64,000 bases of DNA, from the NCBI RefSeq assembly GCF_001266615.1, contig NZ_LGHZ01000032.1, forward strand, positions 62,001-126,000, in the 5' to 3' direction. The DNA comes from Kluyvera genomosp. 1. GTDB taxonomy: Bacteria > Pseudomonadota > Gammaproteobacteria > Enterobacterales > Enterobacteriaceae. The position numbers and the translations under genes were made by a program. The stretch's first letter is position 1; each line of letters opens with the position of its first letter. Shown here one piece after another: positions 1-7,648 of this stretch. The notes beneath the pieces are model-generated. The model saw nothing but the letters and a program-made list of their open reading frames with translations, was not told the DNA's origin and searched no databases.

Positions 1-294
1 GGACTCAATGATGACATCGAGACATTCGTCCAGGGTCTGGTTGCGTTTCAGGGTGATCATTTGGGAGCGTGGGATCATGATATCGCGGACGCGTTGGTCG
101 GCAATATCCATCACCCCTTCAAGCATATCGCGCGTATCTTCATCGATAAGCTCGTTCTGCCCGGAATCACGGATCAGCGCCAGGAGATCGTCACGGTTTT
201 TCGGTTCACCGTGGAAGAGCTGGCTGAGTAAGAGGGAGAAGAATCCCTTTTTGCTGTTTACTGTGTCACTACTGTGTGAATTGTCGTCGCTCAT
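1..294 (-). CDS. ybeX: YbeX/CorC, N-terminal part (cut by window edge)
   Basis: The reverse strand encodes the first 98 residues of the CBS-pair/CorC-type protein YbeX, beginning MSDDNSHSS; the frame runs off the window start, so roughly two thirds (CBS and CorC_HlyC domains) lie outside. The visible part has the KKGFFSLLLSQLFHGEPKNR stretch and the start of the first CBS domain (RDIMIPRSQM). The family is linked to magnesium/cobalt efflux and, in recent E. coli work, to ribosome maturation. It lies about 100 bp downstream of ybeY on the same strand, in the usual miaB-ybeZ-ybeY-ybeX order. Identity rests on sequence similarity and on this conserved context. Confidence 0.9.
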   Translation of the reverse strand, partial: MSDDNSHSSDTVNSKKGFFSLLLSQLFHGEPKNRDDLLALIRDSGQNELIDEDTRDMLEGVMDIADQRVRDIMIPRSQMITLKRNQTLDECLDVIIES

Positions 295-392
295 GGCGTC
301 GTTTGGGTTCTCATGTTGGTTTAACTGTCGCTCGTCGCGCGTAAATTCAGCGCCGGACGGCATGTATAAGAATCGGGCCGTAGCCCGATGCT

Positions 393-860
393 TTATTCTT
401 TCTCGGAAATGTACGGATCCTCATAGCCTAGAGCAAGCATTATCTCTGTCTCGAGGCTTTCCATCTCTTCCGCTTCTTCATCTTCGATATGGTCATAGCC
501 CAGTAAATGTAGGCTCCCGTGGACGACCATATGCGCCCAGTGGGCCTCCAACGGCTTGTCCTGCTCGACGGCTTCTTGTTCAACTACCTGACGACAGATG
601 ATCAGATCGCCCAGTAGCGGCATTTCCATGCCCGGAGGCGCTTCGAACGGAAATGACAGCACATTGGTGGGTTTGTCCTTACCGCGGTAGGTGAGGTTCA
701 GTTCGTGGCTTTCTGCCGTATCGACCAGGCGAATCGTCACTTCTGACTCTTCCTGGAATTGGGGAACCACGGCATCAAGCCATTTCTGGAACTGACTTTC
801 TTCTGGCAGACCGGTGTTATCTTCACAGGCCAACTGGAGATCGAGGATCACCTGACTCAT
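393..860 (-). CDS. ybeY: endoribonuclease YbeY
   Basis: YbeY is a zinc-dependent single-strand endoribonuclease needed for 16S rRNA 3'-end maturation and 70S ribosome quality control. The 155-residue product has the family length and the signature H-x3-H-x5-H zinc motif ([11 protein letters not shown], His114, His118, His124), preceded by the conserved TNVLSFPF segment near residues 65-72. Its ATG overlaps the end of ybeZ by four bases, so the two are probably translationally coupled; YbeZ is a known functional partner. The C-terminus is acidic ([12 protein letters not shown]). Nothing suggests loss of function. Confidence 0.96.
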   Translation of the reverse strand: MSQVILDLQLACEDNTGLPEESQFQKWLDAVVPQFQEESEVTIRLVDTAESHELNLTYRGKDKPTNVLSFPFEAPPGMEMPLLGDLIICRQVVEQEAVEQDKPLEAHWAHMVVHGSLHLLGYDHIEDEEAEEMESLETEIMLALGYEDPYISEKE

Positions 861-1903
861 TTCTGCTCCTGCGCCTGAGCTTCGCGTTTACGTTCCGCAG
901 CCTGCTCGGCTTTACGTTTCTGATCGGCTTCTTCCCACGCCTCATAGGCATTAACGATACGGGCAACGACCGGGTGGCGCACCACGTCTTCGCTGTGGAA
1001 GAAGTTAAAGCTAATTTCATCGACTTCAGCCAGCACTTCAATGGCGTGGCGGAGACCGGACTTGGTGCTACGCGGCAGGTCAATCTGGGTGATATCGCCG
1101 GTAATGACCGCTTTTGAGTTAAAGCCAATACGGGTCAGGAACATCTTCATCTGTTCGATGGTGGTGTTCTGGCTCTCATCGAGGATGATAAACGCATCGT
1201 TTAGTGTACGGCCGCGCATGTAGGCCAGCGGAGCCACTTCAATCACGTTGCGCTCCATCAGCTTCTCAACTTTTTCAAAGCCAAGCATCTCGAACAGCGC
1301 GTCATACAGCGGGCGCAAATACGGGTCAACTTTCTGGCTGAGATCGCCCGGCAGGAAGCCGAGCTTTTCACCGGCTTCTACCGCTGGACGGGTTAGCAGA
1401 ATACGACGAATCTCCTGGCGTTCCAGCGCATCGACCGCGGCGGCAACGGCAAGATACGTTTTACCGGTACCCGCCGGCCCCACGCCGAAGGTGATGTCGT
1501 GATCAAGAATATGGGCAATATACTGCGCCTGGTTCGGCGTACGCGGTTTAATCACCCCACGCTTGGTTTTGATATTGATAGCTTTGCCGTACTCCGGCAC
1601 GCTTTCCGCGCTCTGTTCCAGTACGCGCGCTTCTTTAATTGCCAGATGAATCTGCTCAGGCTCAATGTCCTGAATCTGGCCGCGCATTGGGGCGGTATCA
1701 ACATACAGGCTGCGCAGAATATCGGCAGCGGCGGTCACGCAGATGGCGCGTCCCGTCAGTTTGAAATGGTTATCGCGGCGGTTGATTTCGATGCCCAGTC
1801 GTCGCTCCAGCTGTTTGATATTGTCATCAAACGGGCCACACAGGCTCAGCAGACGGGCATTGTCGACTGGCTCCAGGATAATTTCGCGAGTGTCTATGTT
1901 CAA
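857..1903 (-). CDS. ybeZ: PhoH-like ATPase YbeZ
   Basis: PhoH-family P-loop ATPase that acts with YbeY in ribosome and RNA metabolism. Walker A is seen in [12 protein letters not shown] and Walker B in [10 protein letters not shown]; the C-terminal tail is charged and Gln/Lys/Glu-rich. The frame is open to an upstream ATG at 1942, but a TTG at 1903 preceded by AAGAGGA gives a product beginning (M)NIDTREI, which matches the start of the E. coli protein. I therefore chose the TTG, giving 348 residues. It sits between miaB (upstream) and ybeY (4-bp overlap). Confidence 0.93.
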   Translation of the reverse strand: MNIDTREIILEPVDNARLLSLCGPFDDNIKQLERRLGIEINRRDNHFKLTGRAICVTAAADILRSLYVDTAPMRGQIQDIEPEQIHLAIKEARVLEQSAESVPEYGKAINIKTKRGVIKPRTPNQAQYIAHILDHDITFGVGPAGTGKTYLAVAAAVDALERQEIRRILLTRPAVEAGEKLGFLPGDLSQKVDPYLRPLYDALFEMLGFEKVEKLMERNVIEVAPLAYMRGRTLNDAFIILDESQNTTIEQMKMFLTRIGFNSKAVITGDITQIDLPRSTKSGLRHAIEVLAEVDEISFNFFHSEDVVRHPVVARIVNAYEAWEEADQKRKAEQAAERKREAQAQEQK

Positions 1904-2026
1904 ACTGTTCCTCTTATGCATGAGTTGCCGGAAGACAAGCATTTACCGGCTGATAAAGGAATTATTCACGCCGTTGTAAAAAGGCGCAAGCATTGCAATA
2001 AATATGGGGATGGTAGGAGGAAATAC

Positions 2027-2050
2027 AAGGCCCGCCAGAGTAGACGGGCC
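2027..2050 (-). terminator. possible miaB/ybeZ intergenic hairpin
   Basis: Read on the minus strand, GGCCCGTC and GGCGGGCC pair around a short loop and are followed by a T-rich tract (TTGTATTT). It lies just after miaB and before ybeZ, so it may act as a weak terminator or attenuating hairpin. One mispair and an interrupted U-tract make it weak. Confidence 0.4.
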
Positions 2051-2057
2051 ATGAAGA

Positions 2058-3491
2058 TTAAGGCTGATAAACGCCGACGCCAAGGTCGTTTTCTTTACGG
2101 GTGCGGGCAATCACCGATTCCGGCGACTCCACCACGCGCAGGCCCATTTCCTCTTCGGTACGCACCAGTTTGCCGCGCAACGAGTTGGTATAGACATCAA
2201 CGATCTCGACATCGACGAATTTACCAATCATATCCGGCGTGCCTTCGAAGTTAACCACGCGGTTATTCTCCGTGCGCCCGGTCAGTTCCATAATGCTTTT
2301 ACGCGAAGTGCCTTCCACCAGAATGCGCTGGACGGTGCCGAGCATCCGGCGACTCCAGGCCATCACCTGCTGGTTAATGCGGTCCTGCAGGATATACAGA
2401 CGCTGTTTCTTCTCTTCTTCTGGTACATCGTCGACCATATCGGCCGCTGGCGTTCCCGGACGGGCAGAGAAGATAAAGCTGAAGCTCACGTCGAAATTGA
2501 CCTCACCAATCAGCTTCATGGTTTGCTCAAAGTCCTGGCTGGTTTCACCCGGGAAACCAACGATAAAGTCGGAGCTAATCTGAATATCCGGACGTGCTTC
2601 ACGCAACTTGCGGATAATCGATTTATATTCCAGCGCGGTATGCGTACGGCCCATCATATTCAGAACACGGTCAGAGCCGCTTTGAATCGGCAGGTGCAGG
2701 AAGCTGACCAGTTCCGGCGTATCGCGATACACCTCGATAATATCGTCAGTAAACTCGATAGGGTGGCTGGTGGTGAAACGCACGCGGTCAATGCCGTCAA
2801 TGGCAGCAACTAAACGTAGCAGCTCGGCAAATGAACCGGTGGTACCGTCGTAATTCTCGCCGCGCCAGGCGTTAACGTTCTGCCCGAGCAGATTCACTTC
2901 ACGTACGCCCTGTGCTGCCAGCTGGGCGATTTCAAACAGAATGTCGTCACACGGACGGCTGACTTCTTCACCACGGGTATACGGCACCACGCAGTAGGTA
3001 CAGTATTTGTTGCAACCTTCCATGATGGAGACGAAGGCGGTTGGGCCATCGGCGCGCGGCTCAGGCAGGCGATCGAATTTTTCAATTTCCGGGAAGCTGA
3101 CGTCGATGATGGGCTTACGGCGATCGCGCATGCCCCGAATGCTGTCGATCATTTCCGGCAGGCGGTGCAGGGTTTGCGGGCCAAAAATGATGTCGACGTA
3201 ATGGGCCCGCTGACGGATCAATTTACCTTCCTGAGAAGCCACGCAGCCGCCGATGCCGATGATGACGTCCGGTCTTTTCGCCTTAATGAGTTTCCAGCGC
3301 CCCAGCTGGTGGAACACTTTTTCCTGTGCCTTCTCACGAATCGAGCAGGTGTTCAGTAGCAGCACGTCGGCTTCATCGGCATTTTCAGTCAGCTGATAGC
3401 CGTGAGTGGCGTCCAGCAGATCGGCCATCTTGGATGAATCGTACTCGTTCATCTGACAGCCCCAGGTTTTAATATGGAGTTTTTTTGTCAT
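2058..3491 (-). CDS. miaB: tRNA-2-methylthio-N6-dimethylallyladenosine synthase MiaB
   Basis: Radical-SAM methylthiotransferase that converts i6A37 to ms2i6A37 in tRNAs reading UNN codons. The 477-residue protein has the N-terminal UPF0004 domain ([19 protein letters not shown], with Cys residues for the auxiliary cluster), the radical-SAM CxxxCxxC motif in CNKYCTYC near residue 157, and a C-terminal TRAM domain. Length agrees with E. coli MiaB (474). It is the first gene of the leftward miaB-ybeZ-ybeY-ybeX set and is divergent from ubiF across a gap of about 150 bp that must contain both promoters. Confidence 0.97.
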   Translation of the reverse strand: MTKKLHIKTWGCQMNEYDSSKMADLLDATHGYQLTENADEADVLLLNTCSIREKAQEKVFHQLGRWKLIKAKRPDVIIGIGGCVASQEGKLIRQRAHYVDIIFGPQTLHRLPEMIDSIRGMRDRRKPIIDVSFPEIEKFDRLPEPRADGPTAFVSIMEGCNKYCTYCVVPYTRGEEVSRPCDDILFEIAQLAAQGVREVNLLGQNVNAWRGENYDGTTGSFAELLRLVAAIDGIDRVRFTTSHPIEFTDDIIEVYRDTPELVSFLHLPIQSGSDRVLNMMGRTHTALEYKSIIRKLREARPDIQISSDFIVGFPGETSQDFEQTMKLIGEVNFDVSFSFIFSARPGTPAADMVDDVPEEEKKQRLYILQDRINQQVMAWSRRMLGTVQRILVEGTSRKSIMELTGRTENNRVVNFEGTPDMIGKFVDVEIVDVYTNSLRGKLVRTEEEMGLRVVESPESVIARTRKENDLGVGVYQP

Positions 3492-3638
3492 CGACTTGCT
3501 CTTGCTTAATTATTAATCGCCAACATTGCAGGGCGCGTATTGTAATGCTTTGGTGGGGTTGTGACCAGAGTGACGGTTATTCGCCTCAAGTCCGAAAAAG
3601 TCCGGTAAACTTGAGGTATTCAGGTTTAAGGATAATAG

Positions 3639-4817
3639 ATGATGACAATTCTACACGCAGATGTTGCCGTCGTTGGCGGCGGAATGGTCGGTGGGGCGTT
3701 AGCGTTAGGGCTGGCGCAGAATGGATTTACGGTGACGGTGCTGGAAAAGAGTCCGCCGCCGCCATTTGACCCGTCCTCGCAGCCGGATGTGCGGATTTCA
3801 GCCATCAGCGCTTCCTCTGTTTCCTTATTACGGAGTCTTGGCGTCTGGGACGCGGTGCTGGCCATGCGCGCGCACCCATGGCGGAGGCTGGAAACCTGGG
3901 AGTGGCAGAATGCGCATGTCGTATTTGATGCCAGCGAGCTGAAACTACCCAATCTCGGTTATATGGTCGAAAACAATGTGCTGCAACTGGCGCTGTGGCA
4001 AGCGCTTGAAGCGCATCCGCAGGTCACGCTTTTGCAGGGGACATCCCTTGAGAAAATGCATTCGCAAGGCGAAGGGCAGATTCTGCAACTCGCTGATGCC
4101 AGTGAGATCCACGCGAATCTGGTGGTAGGGGCGGATGGTGCGATGTCGCTGGTACGGCAACAGTCCGGCATTGGCACCCATGGTTGGCAGTATCCGCAAT
4201 CCTGCATGTTGATTACCGTCAAGTGCGAAAACGAACCAGGCGACAGCACGTGGCAGCAGTTTTCACCGACTGGCCCGCGGGCGTTCTTGCCGCTGTGTGA
4301 TCATTGGGCGTCTTTGGTGTGGTATGACACACCGGCACGTATTCGTCAGCTCCAGTCGCTTGCGATGCCTCAGCTACAGCGCGAAATCGCCGCCCATTTC
4401 CCGGAGCGTCTGGGGCTGGCCACACCGGTGGCTTCGGGTGCATTTCCACTGACACGTCGTCACGCGCAGCAATATGTGCAACCGGGGCTGGCGCTGGTCG
4501 GCGATGCCGCACACACTATTCATCCGTTGGCGGGGCAGGGGGTGAATTTGGGTTATCGCGACGTGGATGCGCTAGTCGATGTATTGGCGAATGCACGTAG
4601 CGTAGGCGAAAGCTGGGCCAGTCTGCCAGTGCTGCAGCGCTATCAGGCGCGCCGACGGGTGGATAATCTTCTGATGCAAAGCGGTATGGATCTTTTCTAC
4701 GTAGGATTCAGTAACGATTTGGCACCGCTGCGTGTGCTGCGAAACATTGGCCTGATGGCCGCGCAGCGAGCAGGTGTGCTAAAGCGCCAGGCGCTGAAAT
4801 ACGCATTAGGGGTGTAA
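3639..4817 (+). CDS. ubiF: 3-demethoxyubiquinol 3-hydroxylase UbiF
   Basis: FAD-dependent monooxygenase that hydroxylates the ubiquinone ring late in coenzyme Q synthesis. Family motifs are present: the N-terminal Rossmann GxGxxG (VVGGGMVGGALALG), the middle DG motif (GADGAMS) and the GDAAHTIHPLAGQG FAD-ribityl motif near residue 285. The 392-residue length matches the E. coli enzyme (391). Two adjacent ATGs (3639 and 3642) are possible after an AAGGAT ribosome-binding site; the first is used here. The N-terminal residues differ from E. coli (MTILHADVAVVGGG), but the core aligns throughout. It faces the tRNA operon convergently. Confidence 0.95.
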   Translation: MMTILHADVAVVGGGMVGGALALGLAQNGFTVTVLEKSPPPPFDPSSQPDVRISAISASSVSLLRSLGVWDAVLAMRAHPWRRLETWEWQNAHVVFDASELKLPNLGYMVENNVLQLALWQALEAHPQVTLLQGTSLEKMHSQGEGQILQLADASEIHANLVVGADGAMSLVRQQSGIGTHGWQYPQSCMLITVKCENEPGDSTWQQFSPTGPRAFLPLCDHWASLVWYDTPARIRQLQSLAMPQLQREIAAHFPERLGLATPVASGAFPLTRRHAQQYVQPGLALVGDAAHTIHPLAGQGVNLGYRDVDALVDVLANARSVGESWASLPVLQRYQARRRVDNLLMQSGMDLFYVGFSNDLAPLRVLRNIGLMAAQRAGVLKRQALKYALGV

Positions 4818-4913
4818 AGCCAAACCAGTCCCGGGTGAGCGTGGCGATCCCGGGAATGAGTGAATCCATCACTGAGAAGTACAGGGGCGTTAATTTTGGC
4901 AGGGACAAAAACA

Positions 4914-4940
4914 AAAAAAGCTCGCCGAAGCGAGCTTTTC
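4914..4940 (-). terminator. Rho-independent terminator of the tRNA operon
   Basis: On the minus strand AAAAGCTCGC, a TTCG loop and GCGAGCTTTTTTT form a strong stem with a tetraloop and U-run, directly after the last tRNA-Gln gene. The A-rich side could also terminate ubiF transcription from the other strand. Confidence 0.85.
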
Positions 4941-4945
4941 GAAAA

Positions 4946-5020
4946 TGGCTGGGGTACGAGGATTCGAACCTCGGAATGCTGGTATCAGAAACCAGAGCCT
5001 TACCGCTTGGCGATACCCCA
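4946..5020 (-). tRNA. glnX: tRNA-Gln (CUG)
   Basis: 75-nt tRNA with encoded CCA. The acceptor TGGGGTA pairs with TACCCCA, the T-arm has GGTTCGAATCC, and the anticodon loop TTCTGAT gives anticodon CUG. It is identical to the second copy upstream. By E. coli order this is the distal glnX-type gene; assignment of glnV versus glnX is by position only. Confidence 0.95.
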
Positions 5021-5055
5021 ACGGGTGCGTCCACAAGTGAACGACTTTTTGAAAA

Positions 5056-5130
5056 TGGCTGGGGTACGAGGATTCGAACCTCGGAATGCTGGTATCAGAA
5101 ACCAGAGCCTTACCGCTTGGCGATACCCCA
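5056..5130 (-). tRNA. glnV: tRNA-Gln (CUG)
   Basis: Same 75-nt sequence as its neighbour, including encoded CCA and anticodon CUG. The two copies are separated by 35 bp, and both are preceded on the left side by the same GAAAA flank, which points to tandem duplication. It is cotranscribed with the tRNA-Met gene. Confidence 0.95.
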
Positions 5131-5176
5131 ACAATTTTTTTTCGAATTTATCGATTAACTCGAGAAATTCTGAATT

Positions 5177-5253
5177 TGGTGGCTACGACGGGATTCGAAC
5201 CTGTGACCCCATCATTATGAGTGATGTGCTCTAACCAACTGAGCTACGTAGCC
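5177..5253 (-). tRNA. metU: tRNA-Met, elongator (CAU)
   Basis: 77-nt gene with encoded CCA: acceptor GGCTACG/CGTAGCC, D-arm AGCTCAGTTGGTTAGAGC, anticodon loop CTCATAA (CAU) and T-arm GGTTCGAATCC. The lack of the initiator-type acceptor mismatch and D-stem features marks it as elongator Met. It is the first gene of the three-tRNA operon. Either a metT or a metU label fits, because those E. coli genes are near identical. Confidence 0.95.
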
Positions 5254-5292
5254 ATCTTTTTTTCGCGTTACCTTATCGGCGTTGCGGGGCGC

Positions 5293-5321
5293 ATTATGCG
5301 TATTGAGCCCAATACCGTCAA
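5293..5321 (-). promoter_or_regulatory. sigma-70 promoter of the tRNA operon
   Basis: On the minus strand TTGACG and CATAAT are separated by exactly 17 bp and followed by a GC-rich discriminator (GCGCCCC), typical of stringently controlled stable-RNA promoters. It lies about 40 bp upstream of the tRNA-Met gene, so that gene is promoter-proximal here. Confidence 0.85.
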
Positions 5322-5452
5322 CACCTTTTTCAATGAAATTCACTGGAATGTGACTGTTTGGTTAGGTTGCGAACAGCATGGCGCAATAATCGGCAATTAT
5401 TGGTTATTTACCGTTATTCAGTGCGGTGAAAGTACCCGCAATCCATAAAAGG

Positions 5453-5818
5453 TTATCGGGTTAACACGCTAACGAGCGAAACGACTGGGCCACCGACTGT
5501 ACGCTTTAATGCACCAAAAGCCAGCGTTTTCAATAAATGACCGGCGCCAACACGTAATGTGTTCTCTATATAGCTTTTATCTTTCTGGCTACTCAGCCAC
5601 TGCGCTTGCTCAAGCTGAGTTAACAACTCGCTTGCAGAAACGCGTGAAGCATCGAAATTAATCGCGACTGAACCGGCATATAAACGATGAACAATTTCAT
5701 GAATCCCGTCGCGAGAGCTCAGCGTCTCGATGAGGCGTGAAACCTCTTGTGGGTGGCGCTGGATCCAGCTGGAACGAATACGAATGCGATTGGGAGTCTG
5801 GTGCAGGTAAGGAGTCAT
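5453..5818 (-). CDS. HMA2-like small protein, divergent gene of the fez-like locus
   Basis: A 121-residue protein with an N-terminal HQTPNRIRIRSS motif (residues 6-17), a variant of the H-x-x-P-G-R-x-R-x-R signature seen in two neighbouring proteins and typical of the HMA2 domain. It is followed by a ferredoxin-like pattern (VSRLIETL, DGIHEIVHRLYAGSVAINFD). There are no CxxC metal ligands. The C-terminus (residues 85-121) is a hydrophobic/amphipathic stretch rich in Gly, Leu and Val that could contact a membrane. The ATG is preceded by GAGG. It is transcribed away from the other five genes from a shared regulatory region. It probably works with the ATPase or at the compartment membrane; the exact role is unknown. 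Confidence 0.75.
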   Translation of the reverse strand: MTPYLHQTPNRIRIRSSWIQRHPQEVSRLIETLSSRDGIHEIVHRLYAGSVAINFDASRVSASELLTQLEQAQWLSSQKDKSYIENTLRVGAGHLLKTLAFGALKRTVGGPVVSLVSVLTR

Positions 5819-5844
5819 AGCCGCCTCATTTTACTTATGTAGTA

Positions 5845-5873
5845 GTAATGAGAGTAATTTATATTTGCATTAC
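5845..5873. promoter_or_regulatory. candidate operator (Fur-box-like inverted repeat)
   Basis: The short divergent intergenic region contains perfect 6-bp arms GTAATG and CATTAC with 17 bp between them. The 19-mer beginning at 5844 agrees with the Fur consensus GATAATGATAATCATTATC at 11 of 19 positions by my count, which is modest. It overlaps a TATAAA-like element on the minus strand, so binding could repress the leftward HMA2 gene. Iron control is attractive for an iron-storage locus but is inferred. Confidence 0.35.
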
Positions 5874-5990
5874 ACCCGTGTCCAGCGCTCACCGCACGCA
5901 GCGCAAAAAAGAATCGTGTCCTGGCTTTTGACACACCGCAAAAGAAGGTGGATTAGCGCTGTCTGGTGCTCTACATCTGTGATTTGATTG

Positions 5991-6350
5991 ATGTCCCTTA
6001 TAAATATCTGGGTATTTAATGATATGCCTGCCGAATCCCTTGGCGACTTACTGACGCTGCGCCGCTTTGTTGAAGTGGCACACCATATACCCGGGCGTTT
6101 ACGCCTGCGTTTTTCTAACAAGCTGATTGCCAGCCTGAGTCAGGGCAAGCTCAAGCAGCTTGATGCTTATTGCCATCCTGAAGGATATCTCCGGCGTTAT
6201 CAGATCAATAGCGACAGCGGCTCCATCGTCCTTGAATACGATGCATCCGCTATCCGTCCACAGATTTTAAATCAGCTTTTTGGCAATGATGGCGAGCAGG
6301 CGCAGCAAGCGCTCGAGCAACTCGCTGCCATTCTCGCCCCTTCTCACTAA
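5991..6350 (+). CDS. HMA2-domain small protein, first rightward gene of the fez-like locus
   Basis: A protein of about 119 residues consisting mainly of one HMA2-type domain: HHIPGRLRLRF (residues 31-41), then helix, RRYQINSDSGSIVLEYD beta strands and a final helix (PQILNQLFG). As in other RPGR-type domains, the heavy-metal CxxC pair is absent. A TTG at 5988 and an internal ATG at 6024 are alternative starts; none has a convincing ribosome-binding site, so the N-terminus is uncertain. It is followed after 18 bp by the Pro/His-rich membrane protein gene and is presumably cotranscribed with the ATPase. A partner or scaffold role in metal loading is inferred from association with a P1B ATPase carrying the same domain. 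Confidence 0.75.
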   Translation: MSLINIWVFNDMPAESLGDLLTLRRFVEVAHHIPGRLRLRFSNKLIASLSQGKLKQLDAYCHPEGYLRRYQINSDSGSIVLEYDASAIRPQILNQLFGNDGEQAQQALEQLAAILAPSH

Positions 6351-6368
6351 ATCATAAGGATCGTCATC

Positions 6369-7064
6369 ATGAGCACTAATGACACCAATGCGCAGCAGGT
6401 ACCACCAGCAGGTTACTATCCGCCATACGGCTACCCATGGTATCCGTACCCACCGATGCCGCAGGGCATGGCGTGGCCGCAGAATGGACAGATGCCTGCT
6501 CAGCCACAGGTTCCGCCACAGCCGCAAATGCAGATGCCACCGCAAATGGCGATGGGGTTCCCTCCTATGGGCTTCCCGCAGGGCGCTGTGCCACCACAGT
6601 TTGCTCAACCGCATCATCCGCATCACCAACATCACCATGCCGCGGCACCAGGTGTTGACTGGAGCCAGTACGCGCAGAGCGTGGTTGACGGCGCGATGGG
6701 CGATCAGGCTGGCCTGCTGAAAAATATCATCAGTACTGTGGGTATGGATGATAAAGAGTTCTGGAAAGGGGCAATGGTCGGTGCCGCCGTCACGCTGCTG
6801 CTGACCAACGATTCCGTGCGCGGCATGCTGATGCAGACGCTGGCCGGCGCAGGCGACATGCTGAAAGCGGGCTCCAGTAAAGTGAAAGATGGTGTGAAAA
6901 ACGGTTCTGAAGCGATTAAAGAGACCGCCACCTCCAGCGCCGCGATTTTCCGCGACACCATGAAGGCGGGTAAAGACGGTTTCCAGGAATCCGTTGAGCG
7001 TCATCGTCAGCCTACCGCCATGCCATTTGACGACGAGGGCGTAGCGGATGAACAACAGCCGTGA
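6369..7064 (+). CDS. Pro/Tyr/Met/His-rich membrane-associated protein of the fez-like locus
   Basis: A 231-residue protein in three parts. Residues 10-80 are low-complexity, rich in Pro, Tyr, Met and Gln; residues 81-90 are a histidine cluster (PHHPHHQHHH). Residues 131-147 form one hydrophobic helix (KGAMVGAAVTLLLTN), followed by a long amphipathic Lys/Ala/Ser-rich tail of YtxH type ending in an acidic cap. An AAGGA site precedes the ATG. The helix module recurs in the 100-residue protein two genes downstream. Met/His-rich disorder beside a membrane anchor suggests metal binding or mineral/condensate scaffolding on a compartment membrane. I know no named E. coli homologue. It overlaps the next gene by 17 bp. 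Confidence 0.75.
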   Translation: MSTNDTNAQQVPPAGYYPPYGYPWYPYPPMPQGMAWPQNGQMPAQPQVPPQPQMQMPPQMAMGFPPMGFPQGAVPPQFAQPHHPHHQHHHAAAPGVDWSQYAQSVVDGAMGDQAGLLKNIISTVGMDDKEFWKGAMVGAAVTLLLTNDSVRGMLMQTLAGAGDMLKAGSSKVKDGVKNGSEAIKETATSSAAIFRDTMKAGKDGFQESVERHRQPTAMPFDDEGVADEQQP

Positions 7065-7359
7065 CAGAAATAGCCGGGTAAGCCGCGCCGCCGTTGCCGG
7101 TGCGCTTGTCGGCGGAAGCGCTGCCTGCCTGCGGGAATGGCAGCGTTATCAGCAAAGCGAACAAACGCTGAACGAAGCGGCCTGCGCGGTGATGAAGGAA
7201 ACGGCAAAAGCCAGCCTCATCAGCGGCACGGTGATGGCCATTGCGGATGCTAATAAAACCCGTCCGCTAGAATCCGTCCTGACCATTATCGGGGTGGGGG
7301 CCGCTTCTCTTTATCTGATGGATGCGATAGCTAAGCGAGGAAAAAATGAATCAGCCTGA
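7048..7359 (+). CDS. small Gly/Ala-rich membrane protein of the fez-like locus
   Basis: A 103-residue protein with a basic N-terminus (NNSRDRNSRVSR), a first glycine-zipper-like hydrophobic segment (AAVAGALVGGSAA, residues 14-26), a moderately hydrophobic middle and a C-terminal hydrophobic segment (TIIGVGAASLYLMDAI, 79-94). This resembles small membrane-remodelling or packing proteins of protein-poor organelles, but no catalytic motif is visible. It overlaps both the upstream gene (17 bp) and the downstream gene (14 bp), which is strong evidence of operon membership. Function is unassigned; a structural role in a membrane compartment is inferred. Confidence 0.7.
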   Translation: MNNSRDRNSRVSRAAVAGALVGGSAACLREWQRYQQSEQTLNEAACAVMKETAKASLISGTVMAIADANKTRPLESVLTIIGVGAASLYLMDAIAKRGKNESA

Positions 7360-7648
7360 GTACCTGTATAACCCATATACCGGGATGTGGGAACCGAACC
7401 CAGCGGCGATGTCGGTACAAGCGCCAGTGGCCAATAATAGCCGCACGCATCTGATTACTGGCCTGGTGGCGGGTGCCGCGATTACCTATCTGTTGACTAA
7501 TCGCAACGTGCAGCAGGGGATCACCAATACGGCGAGCAAAGCCTGGGGTACCGTACGCGGCGAGATGGAAGAGCTGAAGGAACGCGTTGCCGATCTACAG
7601 GCTGAAGTCGACTACTACCGCAGTCAGAATAAGGATGATATCGCGTGA
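7346..7648 (+). CDS. YtxH-like small membrane protein of the fez-like locus
   Basis: A 100-residue protein: a Tyr/Pro/Trp-rich N-terminus (EYLYNPYTGMWEPNP), one membrane helix (THLITGLVAGAAITYLLTN, residues 34-52) and a C-terminal coiled-coil-like region (EMEELKERVADLQAEVDYY). The helix plus the following VQQGITNTASKAWGTV resembles residues 133-160 of the 231-residue protein, so the two probably share ancestry. An AGCGAGGAAAAA site precedes the ATG. Its stop overlaps the GTG start of the ATPase by four bases (GTGA), implying translational coupling. The coiled coil could oligomerise the protein on a membrane. Confidence 0.72.
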   Translation: MNQPEYLYNPYTGMWEPNPAAMSVQAPVANNSRTHLITGLVAGAAITYLLTNRNVQQGITNTASKAWGTVRGEMEELKERVADLQAEVDYYRSQNKDDIA

